From Aurantiacibacter sp. MUD61 (GTDB taxonomy: Bacteria; Pseudomonadota; Alphaproteobacteria; Sphingomonadales; Sphingomonadaceae): a stretch of DNA of 64,000 nt. Positions 18,222 to 25,860 of the stretch are shown here, piece after piece; within the stretch, counting starts at the first letter, position 1, and each line of letters begins with the position of its first letter. Location of the stretch: positions 2,255,501-2,319,500 of the forward strand of contig NZ_CP115446.1 of assembly GCF_027912455.1 (NCBI RefSeq), read 5' to 3'. The notes under the pieces are model-generated. The model was not told the origin of the DNA. It was given only the letters and a program-made list of their open reading frames with translations, and made no database searches. The translations under genes were made by a program, and so were the position numbers.

Positions 18222-19274
18222 ATGGCGTCTATGGACCACGCCGATCAGCAAGCGAGCGCAACCTGGCGGGTCTCCCCCGACATGATGTGCTTCTTTCACG
18301 CAGACGGAACATTTGCCTCGGTCAATCCGGCCTGGCACCGCACGCTTGGCTGGGCGCCAGACGAGCTTGTCGGCGAGCCATACATTCAGTTCGTCCACCC
18401 AGATGATGTCGAACGCTCGCAGGAGGCTTTTGGCGAAATTCTCGCGGGCCGACCGGTCCTGCGCTTCGAGAACCGCTACCGTCACCGCGATGGTGGCTAT
18501 CGCTGGCTGTCCTGGGTCGCGGTGCCGGAGGATGACATGTATTTCTGCTCTGCCCGCGACATCACGATCGACCGCGAGCAGGCGCGCACGATCGAGACGC
18601 AGCAGGAGGAAGCGAGCCTGCGCGAACAATTCCTCGCCATCATCGGGCACGATCTGCGCAATCCTCTGGCCGCACTCGGGTCCGGATTGACGATACTGGA
18701 GCGGCGCAGTGAGGAAGAAAGCCTGCTCCCCATCATCAAGCAGATGCGCAGCAGCGTCACGCGCATGAATGAGCTGATCGACAACATTATGGATTTTGCC
18801 CGCGTCCGGCTTGGCGATGGGATCGGGCTGGACATCGGCGAGCATGACGATCTGGGCGAATCCATTGCGCGCGTGATCGCGGAGGTCAGCCTTGTTACGC
18901 CGGGGCTGAAATACAATTTTGATAACCAATCGACGCGGCCCGTGCGCTGCGATGCTTCGCGTGTTCAGCAGGTTGTATCGAACCTGCTCGCGAATGCAGC
19001 GAGCCACGGCGACTGGGATAAACCCGTCCAAGTTGTCTTTTGCACGAAGGAGGATCATTTCTTCGTGGAAGTCGCCAATGGAGGCGATGGCATGAGCGCC
19101 AATGCGCGGCAGAACCTGTTCCAGCCGTTCTTCCGGGGCGAACCGGAGGAAAGCAAGCAGGGTTTGGGGCTGGGTCTGTACATCGTGTCCGAAATCGTGA
19201 AGGCGCATGATGGGCGTATCGATGTGGAGTCCGACGATCTTGAAACGCGGTTTTCGCTCTGCATTCCAGGATAG
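18222..19274 (+). CDS. Soluble PAS-domain sensor histidine kinase
   Basis: The 350-residue protein has no transmembrane segment, so it senses a cytosolic signal. The PAS fold spans about 15-125 (RVSPDMMCFFHADGTF, VNPAWHRTLGW, FVHPDDVERS, FENRYRHRDGGYRWLSW). The DHp helix follows with the phospho-acceptor H143 in FLAIIGHDLRNPLAAL. The ATPase domain shows an N box (VVSNLLANAASHG), a G1 box around NGGDGM and a G2 box GLGLGLYIVSEIVKAH. Start choice: GGAGG at 18205-18209 lies 12 bases before the ATG at 18222; a second ATG at 18231 and an upstream TTG are alternatives. No response regulator is adjacent, so it is an orphan kinase. Confidence 0.9.
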   Translation: MASMDHADQQASATWRVSPDMMCFFHADGTFASVNPAWHRTLGWAPDELVGEPYIQFVHPDDVERSQEAFGEILAGRPVLRFENRYRHRDGGYRWLSWVAVPEDDMYFCSARDITIDREQARTIETQQEEASLREQFLAIIGHDLRNPLAALGSGLTILERRSEEESLLPIIKQMRSSVTRMNELIDNIMDFARVRLGDGIGLDIGEHDDLGESIARVIAEVSLVTPGLKYNFDNQSTRPVRCDASRVQQVVSNLLANAASHGDWDKPVQVVFCTKEDHFFVEVANGGDGMSANARQNLFQPFFRGEPEESKQGLGLGLYIVSEIVKAHDGRIDVESDDLETRFSLCIPG

Positions 19275-19528
19275 TCGCTACTGCGAGCGTTAACCCCTCG
19301 GGCCGAATTGCCTTGCAATTTATGCTGCAATGCACCACATGCGGGCCATCGAAGAGAGCGCCAGCGTGAAGCGGCGATGGTGAGAAAGCCATCAAGCCCC
19401 GGCAGCCCTTCGGTCCTTTTCCTGAGACTTCCCTTTTCACGCGGGTCGTTTTGACACCCGCGCCGCGCCCGGATTCCATCTCGGATTCCGGATAGCGCGC
19501 CGCATATATTGCGAGTTTAATACATATA
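19275..19528 (+). other. Intergenic leader before the helicase gene, with repeats and a hairpin
   Basis: This 254-base gap is the longest in the window. TGCAAT occurs twice, 12 bases apart (19314-19319 and 19326-19331), in a TGC-rich tract. CGCGGGT (19440-19446) pairs with ACCCGCG (19456-19462) around a nine-base loop, without a T-run. GGATTCC is repeated further on. The last 40 bases are AT-rich (TATATTGCGAG, then TTTAATACATATA) directly before the ATG. I see no credible ORF above 15 codons. Long structured leaders are known for cold-inducible DEAD-box helicase genes; that role here is inferred. Confidence 0.4.
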
Positions 19529-21007
19529 ATGACTACCAAATTTTCCGATCTCGGTCTGTCGCAGCCTGTAATGCAGGCGCTCGATATGCAGGGATATGAC
19601 ACGCCGACGCCGATCCAGGCGCAGGCCATTCCGCCTGTCCTCAAAGGCCGCGACCTCCTCGGTATTGCGCAAACGGGTACGGGCAAAACCGCTGCCTTCA
19701 TGCTTCCCAGCATCGACAATCTGCGCGCAGCCGACAACCGCATCCCGTTCAAGTCCTGCCGCATGCTTGTGCTGGCTCCGACGCGTGAATTGGCGGGTCA
19801 GATCGCCCAGAGCGCCAAGGATTACGGCGCGCTTGCTGGCCTGAAGGTCCACTCGATCGTTGGCGGTACCAGCGTCAACAAGGATCGCAACAAGCTGCAC
19901 CGGGGCACCGATATCCTTGTCGCGACACCTGGCCGCCTGCTCGACCTGATCGACCAGAAAGCATTCAACCTTTCGGGTCTCGAGATCCTCGTCCTGGACG
20001 AAGCGGACCAGATGCTCGACCTCGGCTTTATCCATGCGCTGCGCCGCATTCGTGAGCTGGCCCCGGCAGAGCGCCAGACGCTGTTCTTCAGCGCCACCAT
20101 GCCCAAGCAGATCAAGGAGCTTGTCTCCGGCTATTGCACCAATCCGGTGCAGGTCAGCGTCACGCCCGAAAGCACGACGGCAGAGCGCATCGACCAGTAC
20201 CTCTTCATGGTGCAGGCCGACGAAAAGCAGAGCCTGCTCGAGCTGATCCTGTCGGGGCGCCACGATGTGCCCGGTAAGTTCGAGCGCGTTCTCATTTTCG
20301 CGCGCACCAAGCATGGCTGCGACCGGATCGTGAAGAAGCTTTCGCAGGTGGGCATCGCCGCCAATGCCATTCACGGCAACAAGAGCCAGCCACAGCGCCA
20401 GCGCGCGCTCGACGAGTTCAAGCGGGCGAAGACGCCTGTACTGATCGCGACCGACGTTGCCGCACGCGGGATCGACATTCCGGGCGTGTCGCACGTGATC
20501 AATTACGAGCTGCCCAATGTGCCGGAGCAATATGTCCACCGCATCGGACGCACCGCGCGTGCGGGTGCAGACGGGATTGCGATCGCTTTCTGTGCCGAGG
20601 ACGAGCGCGCCTATCTGAAGGATATTAGCAAGACGACCGACGCCGAATTCGATCGCCTGCCGTTGCCTGAAAACTTCCGCGCAGTCGTTGAAGGGGTTGG
20701 CCCCACGAAGCGGGCGCAGCCGACCAAGCAGAAACGCATACACCCCAAGCCGCGCGGGAAGTCCGCAGCGATGCGGGGCGAGGGCGGCGGCGCTGCCGCT
20801 CCCAAAAAGAAGCATCCTGCGCGCAAGGGCAAGCCCAATCACGGCCCGCAGGGTGGCGGTCAAAACCGTGGCGGCAAGCCCGGCGGAAATCGCGGCGGCA
20901 GCAATTCTGGCGGTCGCAGTTTCAACAATCGGCGCAGCGGTGGCGGCAATCGCAATCGCGGCGCTGGTGGAGCTGGCGGTCAGGGCAATTCATCGCGCCA
21001 AGGCTAA
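19529..21007 (+). CDS. DEAD-box RNA helicase, RhlE-like
   Basis: ATP-dependent RNA helicase for ribosome assembly or RNA turnover; 492 residues. Motifs in order: Q motif YDTPTPIQAQAIP, motif I AQTGTGKT, Ia PTRELAGQ, Ib TPGRLLDL, II DEAD (VLDEADQMLDLGF), III SAT, IV LIFARTKHG, V ATDVAARGIDI and VI HRIGRTARAG. The C-terminal tail (from about 395) is basic and then rich in Gly, Arg and Asn (RGG-like), typical of RNA-binding tails in RhlE relatives. Paralogues make the exact subtype uncertain. Confidence 0.93.
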   Translation: MTTKFSDLGLSQPVMQALDMQGYDTPTPIQAQAIPPVLKGRDLLGIAQTGTGKTAAFMLPSIDNLRAADNRIPFKSCRMLVLAPTRELAGQIAQSAKDYGALAGLKVHSIVGGTSVNKDRNKLHRGTDILVATPGRLLDLIDQKAFNLSGLEILVLDEADQMLDLGFIHALRRIRELAPAERQTLFFSATMPKQIKELVSGYCTNPVQVSVTPESTTAERIDQYLFMVQADEKQSLLELILSGRHDVPGKFERVLIFARTKHGCDRIVKKLSQVGIAANAIHGNKSQPQRQRALDEFKRAKTPVLIATDVAARGIDIPGVSHVINYELPNVPEQYVHRIGRTARAGADGIAIAFCAEDERAYLKDISKTTDAEFDRLPLPENFRAVVEGVGPTKRAQPTKQKRIHPKPRGKSAAMRGEGGGAAAPKKKHPARKGKPNHGPQGGGQNRGGKPGGNRGGSNSGGRSFNNRRSGGGNRNRGAGGAGGQGNSSRQG

Positions 21008-21042
21008 GCCAATCTTAAGCATAGCGGCATAGCGTCGCGCCC

Positions 21043-22071
21043 ATGATCAGAACGAAAACAACACTGGTCGTGGGCGCGGGCGCGTCTTGCGAGCTGCAAT
21101 TTCCTGACGGGCGTGAATTCCTTGCCCGCATCTCCGCCGGTTTTGATTTCCAGCGTCTCGGTACGTCGCTCGAAACGCCCGATATCAAGGCGATGGCGGA
21201 CCATATCGCCGATATCGCCAAGAAGGCGCGGGTGAAGAAGGCAGCGCTGATGGAAGCTGGGCAGACCATCCGCTCTGCCGCCCGCATTTCAAGCTCGATC
21301 GATTCCATTCTTGAGCAGCATGGCGACAATCCAATGGTGCTCGCCGTCGGCAAGCTCGCCATCGCGCATTACACGCTGGATGCAGAGGCGCAGTCTCCGC
21401 TGGGAGAGGAGCCGAAGGATCCGGGCGACCTGCCGGTACGCGGCAATGAGAATTGGTTGTTCCAGCTCGCTCGTGCGGTTGTGAACGGCGTTCCCCGCTC
21501 CGAAGCCGAGCGGTGCTTCGACAATCTCTCGATCATCTGTTTCAATTATGATCGTTCCATCGAGCATTACCTGCCGTGGACGCTGCACATGGCGTTCGGC
21601 ATGAGCCTGACCGATGCGCGCTCACTAGTCGCGGAGAAGCTCAAAATCATCCATCCCTATGGCATGCCGGGGAAGCTCGACTGGCAGTCCGCAAAAATGC
21701 CTGTCGCCGAATGGGGAGCTGGCGAGCTTGAGGATTTGCCCTCCGTTGTCGAGCAGATCCACACACTTTCCGAACGTAAGGAAGAGCGCGGTTTCAGCCG
21801 CCAGATGTTCGCCGAAGTGGTGCAGGGCAAGCGCCTTGTCTTCCTCGGCTTTGGCTTTGATCCGATGAATTGCGCAATGCTTTTCGATGCGCCGTTCGAG
21901 CATAATCCCGATGTCCTCGTTACCCTGCCGCGCGCCAGCGATACGCAGCGCGCCGCGGTGATGCGCCTGCTGAAACGGCAGGCGGGCATCAAGGATGAGG
22001 GTCTGATTACAATCGAAGACCTGCGCGCGTGGGAGCTTATGCGCGATTACGCGCCTCTCCTGGAAAGCTAG
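21043..22071 (+). CDS. Stand-alone SIR2-like domain protein
   Basis: The protein has 342 residues, no signal peptide and no membrane segment. The opening TTLVVGAGASCELQFPDG is the nucleotide-binding GAGAS loop of SIR2-like proteins. Later landmarks fit the same fold: SIICFNYDRSIEHYL (FNYD, ribose region), KIIHPYGMPG (catalytic His region) and LVFLGFGFDPMNCAML (GFGF loop). There is no zinc ribbon of classical sirtuins, so protein deacetylation is unlikely. Relatives of this type hydrolyse NAD in several phage-defence systems, but no TIR, Argonaute, HerA or other defence partner is adjacent here. Function is therefore open. Sequence composition resembles its neighbours, without signs of recent transfer. 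Confidence 0.75.
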   Translation: MIRTKTTLVVGAGASCELQFPDGREFLARISAGFDFQRLGTSLETPDIKAMADHIADIAKKARVKKAALMEAGQTIRSAARISSSIDSILEQHGDNPMVLAVGKLAIAHYTLDAEAQSPLGEEPKDPGDLPVRGNENWLFQLARAVVNGVPRSEAERCFDNLSIICFNYDRSIEHYLPWTLHMAFGMSLTDARSLVAEKLKIIHPYGMPGKLDWQSAKMPVAEWGAGELEDLPSVVEQIHTLSERKEERGFSRQMFAEVVQGKRLVFLGFGFDPMNCAMLFDAPFEHNPDVLVTLPRASDTQRAAVMRLLKRQAGIKDEGLITIEDLRAWELMRDYAPLLES

Positions 22072-22077
22072 TAACCC

Positions 22078-22103
22078 GGAACGGTTGCCCCGCGAATAGT
22101 GTT
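22078..22103 (+). promoter_or_regulatory. Possible EcfG-like promoter for gor (one mismatch)
   Basis: GGAAC at 22078-22082, a 17-base spacer and TGTT at 22100-22103 resemble the alphaproteobacterial EcfG consensus GGAAC-N16/17-CGTT with one change in the -10 element. It would start a transcript about 30 bases before gor. The mismatch makes this weak. Confidence 0.3.
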
Positions 22104-22142
22104 GGACCATAGCGCCTTCACGCAAACGGAGAACCTTCCCGC

Positions 22143-23495
22143 ATGTCCGACAGTTACGATTTCGACCTTTTCACCATTGGTGCAGGCTCTGGCGGAGTGC
22201 GCGCGAGCCGCGTTTCCGCAGCCCACGGCGCGCGCGTCGCGATTGCGGAGGAGCACCGGGTAGGTGGAACCTGCGTCATTCGTGGCTGCGTGCCCAAGAA
22301 AATGCTCGTCTACGGCGCGCATTTTGCGGAGGATTTGGAGGACTGCCAGCAGTTCGGCTGGACGGTGGAGGGAAAAAGCTTCGACTGGATAAAGCTGCGC
22401 GACAATGTGCTTGCCGATGTCTCCCGCATCGAAGGCGCTTACACGGACACGCTGGAAAACCACGATGTCACGATTTTCAAGGAACGCGCCGAGATTACCG
22501 GCCCTCACGAGATCACTCTGGCAAGCGGCAAGACGGTCACCGCGAAATACATCCTGATTGCGACTGGCGCGCATCCGCACGTCCCCGAGTGCGACGGAAT
22601 GGAGCATGCGATCACGTCCAATGAAGCATTTCATCTGGATGAGTTGCCGAAAAAGGTGATCATCGCTGGCGGCGGTTATATCGCCAATGAGTTTGCCGGC
22701 ATTTTCAATGAGTTCGGCAGCAAGGTCACACTCGTCAATCGCGGCGACCGTCTGCTGCGGTCTTATGACGAAGCCGTGCGTGATCGCCTGTTGCAGATAT
22801 CGACGATGAAAGGCATCGAGTTCAAGTTCAATACGGTGTTCGAGTATATCAAACCGTGTGACGATGGCGGCTATTTCGTCAAACTTTCGGATTGCGATGA
22901 AGAACATGTCGACCTGGTGATGTTCGCCACAGGGCGCGTGCCCAACACCAAGGGGCTGGGCCTGGACAAGGCTGGGGTCGAATTGGGCGATAAGGGCGAA
23001 GTCATCGTCGATCGTTTCAGCAAGACCAATGTCGATCATATTTATGCCGTTGGCGATGTGACCGACCGTGTGCAGCTTACCCCCGTCGCCATCCGCGAAG
23101 GTCAGGCCTTCGCCGATAGTGTGTTTGGCGATAGCGATCCGGTCGCCGTCGACCACTCATGCATCCCCAGCGCCGTGTTCAGTCACCCTCCGATCGCCGC
23201 TGTCGGAATGACGGAAGGGGAGGCGAAGAACGCGCTTGGCAGCGTGAAGGTCTACCTGTCCGATTTCCGCGCAATGAAAAACGTGGTGGCGGGGCGCAAT
23301 GAGCGCAGCCTGTTCAAGATGATCTGCGATGGAGACAGCGGGCGGATTGTCGGAATCCACATGATAGCACCCGAAGCGCCCGAAATGATGCAGGCCGCCG
23401 CGATTGCCGTGAAAGCCGGCCTGACCAAGGCCGATTTCGACGCCACCACTGCCATACACCCCACTATGGCTGAAGAGCTCGTCCTTATGCGATGA
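22143..23495 (+). CDS. gor: Glutathione-disulfide reductase
   Basis: FAD- and NADPH-dependent enzyme that keeps glutathione reduced. The protein has 450 residues. The FAD-binding GAGSGG lies at 13-18 and the redox-active cysteines are C44 and C49 in GGTCVIRGCVPKK. The NADPH Rossmann motif is GGGYIANEFAGIF, the FAD-binding YAVGDVTDR follows, and the C-terminal HPTMAEE supplies the catalytic His-Glu pair of the dimer partner. The start ATG at 22143 is close behind a possible stress promoter. Confidence 0.95.
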   Translation: MSDSYDFDLFTIGAGSGGVRASRVSAAHGARVAIAEEHRVGGTCVIRGCVPKKMLVYGAHFAEDLEDCQQFGWTVEGKSFDWIKLRDNVLADVSRIEGAYTDTLENHDVTIFKERAEITGPHEITLASGKTVTAKYILIATGAHPHVPECDGMEHAITSNEAFHLDELPKKVIIAGGGYIANEFAGIFNEFGSKVTLVNRGDRLLRSYDEAVRDRLLQISTMKGIEFKFNTVFEYIKPCDDGGYFVKLSDCDEEHVDLVMFATGRVPNTKGLGLDKAGVELGDKGEVIVDRFSKTNVDHIYAVGDVTDRVQLTPVAIREGQAFADSVFGDSDPVAVDHSCIPSAVFSHPPIAAVGMTEGEAKNALGSVKVYLSDFRAMKNVVAGRNERSLFKMICDGDSGRIVGIHMIAPEAPEMMQAAAIAVKAGLTKADFDATTAIHPTMAEELVLMR

Positions 23496-23503
23496 GATGA
23501 TTA

Positions 23504-23558
23504 TTTTACGTAAAACATAAAATATCTATTGCGAAGCGCAAATCACCGCGGCATAGAC
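23504..23558 (+). promoter_or_regulatory. Two palindromes and a possible promoter before the DUF2975-Xre operon
   Basis: TTTTACGTAAAA at 23504-23515 is a perfect 12-base palindrome in an AT-rich patch that stands out from the GC-rich surroundings. TTGCGAAGCGCAA at 23530-23542 is a second inverted repeat (five-base arms, three-base centre). Its first half, TTGCGA, could be a -35 box, with CATAGA at 23553-23558 as the -10 box after 17 bases. Autoregulation by the Xre protein encoded two genes on is inferred from the layout. Confidence 0.45.
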
Positions 23559-23585
23559 CCCTTCAACGAATATTGGAGGGAAATC

Positions 23586-24227
23586 ATGAGTGCGATTTGG
23601 ACGAAACGGTTTGTCAATTTTCTGCTTGTGATCGTCGCGCTCGCGGCGGTCGGCGCGCTGTTGCAGGCGTGGAGCGCCTATAGCGAGGGCAAGTTCCACA
23701 TGGTGGCCTACCCTGCCAAGAGCGAAAACATCATCATGCATTCGCTCGATGCTGCGGGAGATAACGACACGTTCTGGCAGCTTCAGGAAGGCACCGTCAG
23801 GGTCGATAATCATAGCTGGCTGCGCGGGGCGAGGCTTGTCGGGCGTCTCGCAGCGCTGGGGCTGATAGGCGCTGTCTTCTGGCAGTTACGGGGCCTGCTT
23901 TCCCGGATCGGAGTGGGCGAGGTTTTCTCTGATCAGAATGTCACCTCACTGCGCAATATCGGTAAGCTGCTGGTCGTCGGCAGTGTGCTGTCGATCTCAA
24001 TGACGGTGATGACGCAATACGCGATCCTGGAAGCGATGCCCGATGTCATCGATAGCAATCGCGCCATCCACCCTTCGATCAGTTGGGGAGTGCAGGGCAA
24101 GGAAAATATCTGGATGGATTACACACCGCCGATCCTACCGATGCTGATGGCCATGATCGCCTTCATCACCGCAGGCGCATTCAAATCGGGTCAGCAGTTC
24201 CGCGAAGACAGCGAGAGTGTGGTCTGA
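23586..24227 (+). CDS. DUF2975-type membrane protein
   Basis: The 213-residue protein starts at the ATG at 23586, behind GGAGGG. Four hydrophobic helices are visible: about 10-28, 75-95, 130-150 and 180-200. Between the second and third helices is the family-like stretch IGVGEVFSDQNVTSLRNIGKLL. DUF2975 proteins are membrane proteins of unknown function that are often encoded directly before a small Xre-type regulator, as here. The stop overlaps the regulator start (TGATG), so the two are translationally coupled. A role as membrane partner or sensor for the regulator is inferred. Confidence 0.8.
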   Translation: MSAIWTKRFVNFLLVIVALAAVGALLQAWSAYSEGKFHMVAYPAKSENIIMHSLDAAGDNDTFWQLQEGTVRVDNHSWLRGARLVGRLAALGLIGAVFWQLRGLLSRIGVGEVFSDQNVTSLRNIGKLLVVGSVLSISMTVMTQYAILEAMPDVIDSNRAIHPSISWGVQGKENIWMDYTPPILPMLMAMIAFITAGAFKSGQQFREDSESVV

Positions 24228-24451
24228 TGGCTATCATTACAAATCTCGACGTCGTGATGGCGCAGCGCAAGGTCAGCTTGAAAGAGCTGGCCGAGCGGGT
24301 GGGAATCTCGGCCACCAATCTCTCGCTGCTGAAAACCGGAAAGGTGAACGGGGTACGCTATCGGACTCTGAATGCCATCTGCCGCGAGCTCGATTGTCAG
24401 CCGGGAGATATTTTCGAATATCGCCCCGGTGACGACGATGAGGACGCTTAG
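24227..24451 (+). CDS. Small Xre-family transcriptional regulator
   Basis: The protein has 74 residues, almost entirely a Cro/C1-type helix-turn-helix: LDVVMAQRKVSLKELAERVG (helices 1-2), ISATNLSLLKTGKVNGVRY (recognition region) and LNAICRELDCQPGDIFEY (family ending). A short acidic tail follows. The ATG overlaps the stop of the DUF2975 gene. This short type commonly controls its own operon; the palindromes at 23504-23542 are the obvious candidate sites. Confidence 0.88.
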   Translation: MAIITNLDVVMAQRKVSLKELAERVGISATNLSLLKTGKVNGVRYRTLNAICRELDCQPGDIFEYRPGDDDEDA

Positions 24452-24512
24452 AAGACATTCATTCAGAATGACGACAGGAGTGGCGGCGCAAATTGCGGAT
24501 GAGGTGAAATTC

Positions 24513-25358
24513 ATGCGTTTTTTGCTATTGTTACCGCTTGTTTCGCTCATTGCCTGTGCAGCTGGCGATGCGTCATCCGATCCCGGTGCTCCCACGCCCG
24601 GTTTCGCTACGCAGCGCGAAGCGCCCACGCCCGATTATGCGGAGATCATCGCCAACGCGCCAATGCTCGAGCCGCATGTGGGAAGTCGCGAACCCAGCGA
24701 AGCGGCGCCGGACAATGCAGCGGAGATCGGGCAGCTATGGCGTGGCCGTCTCGAAAGCCTCGGAGTCCTCGATGGCTACGGCCTTTCAGGCAATTCTGAC
24801 AATTCGCCGATCTCCAGTTTCAGCCTGCGCATGACCGCGAGCGATTTCGACGACTGGCTGATGGAGAACGCATGGGAAGCGCCGCGACACATTCGCTTCG
24901 ATTTCGTGCCGCCGATGGGCTGGCCGCGAATAACGCCAGAAGCAGAAGAGCAAGTTCGCATTTGGCCGGCGAGTGAGGCACGTACGGGTCTCCAACTCGA
25001 GGCGGCGAGTGGCGGGCAGATTTACCTCGAAGACGGTTGCTTCTTTGTCCTGCGGACAGGGCGGGAAGAGCCTGAACTGGCCTGGTTCCACACGGAAACC
25101 GGGTTGGATGTGGATTCTGACGGATATTTCGTCCTCGTCAATCGCACCTCAGGACAGGTCGAAGGCAGGCTGGGTGAGGAATTCACCTGGGCATCGCCAA
25201 ATCCGATCACGCCTGGCGGACCTCCTGTCGAGGAGCTTCGCGCAGCCTGCGGTGTGGCGGAGATTTACGGCGTCGGAAATCCCACTGCGAATGCCAAGCT
25301 TGGCGAGATGTATCCACGCTCCGCGCCCGACGCCATTCCGCCGCCAGACATCCATTGA
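24513..25358 (+). CDS. Predicted lipoprotein of unknown function
   Basis: The 281-residue protein starts at the ATG at 24513, behind GAGGTG (about 24501). It has a short lipoprotein signal peptide ending in LIAC with C15 as the lipidated residue. A Pro/Ala-rich linker (about 20-60) follows, and then a globular domain with WLMENAWEAPRHIRFDF and QIYLEDGCFFVL. I do not recognise the family. It is probably anchored in the outer or inner membrane facing the periplasm. Its stop overlaps the TTG start of the DUF488 gene (TTGA). Confidence 0.75.
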   Translation: MRFLLLLPLVSLIACAAGDASSDPGAPTPGFATQREAPTPDYAEIIANAPMLEPHVGSREPSEAAPDNAAEIGQLWRGRLESLGVLDGYGLSGNSDNSPISSFSLRMTASDFDDWLMENAWEAPRHIRFDFVPPMGWPRITPEAEEQVRIWPASEARTGLQLEAASGGQIYLEDGCFFVLRTGREEPELAWFHTETGLDVDSDGYFVLVNRTSGQVEGRLGEEFTWASPNPITPGGPPVEELRAACGVAEIYGVGNPTANAKLGEMYPRSAPDAIPPPDIH

Positions 25359-25786
25359 TCTGCAAAATACATACCATCGGCTACGCGAGCCGCACGCAGG
25401 ATGAGCTGGTCTCCGCCTTGCGACACGCGGGCATCACCATGCTGGTTGATGTGCGCGCGATAGCCAATTCTCGAAGGGCAGGTTTCTCCAAAACTTCGCT
25501 CAGATCAGCGGTGGAAGAGGCGGGAATCGCCTATCTCCATCTGCGTCAGCTCGGCACACCAAAAGAGGGGAGAGACGCCGCGCGGCGTGGTGATCAAGAG
25601 ACGCTGGAGCGCGTTTATTCAGGACAATTGGAATTGCCGGAAGCGCTGGCGCAAATGGCGGAATTACAAAGCCTCGCGGAAGACCAAACAGTGTGCTTGC
25701 TCTGCTATTGCGAGGAAGCCGATCACTGCCACCGCCGCCTGCTGGTTGATGCGGTGTTTCCAGACCGGAAGCGCGTGGATCTGTAA
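25355..25786 (+). CDS. DUF488 family protein
   Basis: The protein has 143 residues. The TTG at 25355 overlaps the preceding stop (TTGA) and gives the normal N-terminus ICKIHTIGYASRTQDEL. DUF488 landmarks are present: VDVRAIANSRRAGFSK, YLHLRQLGTP and the Cys/His block LLCYCEEADHCHRRLL, which looks like a metal or redox site. The family is widespread in bacteria with no settled function. Coupling to a lipoprotein gene is unusual but may only reflect dense packing. Confidence 0.88.
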   Translation: MICKIHTIGYASRTQDELVSALRHAGITMLVDVRAIANSRRAGFSKTSLRSAVEEAGIAYLHLRQLGTPKEGRDAARRGDQETLERVYSGQLELPEALAQMAELQSLAEDQTVCLLCYCEEADHCHRRLLVDAVFPDRKRVDL

Positions 25787-25860
25787 ACAGCCCTTTGGGC
25801 CCTTGAATTCGCGCCATGCTTGGCGGACAAGGTGCGCAAACAACAAAACGGGACTGCATC

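Noticed and set aside
19517..20863. 448-codon minus-strand frame opposite the helicase gene
   Set aside because: The helicase reading has every DEAD-box motif; the antisense product has none.
20790..21007. Tandem repeat array at the end of the helicase gene
   Set aside because: It is the Gly/Arg/Asn-rich coding tail of the protein, not a DNA repeat element.
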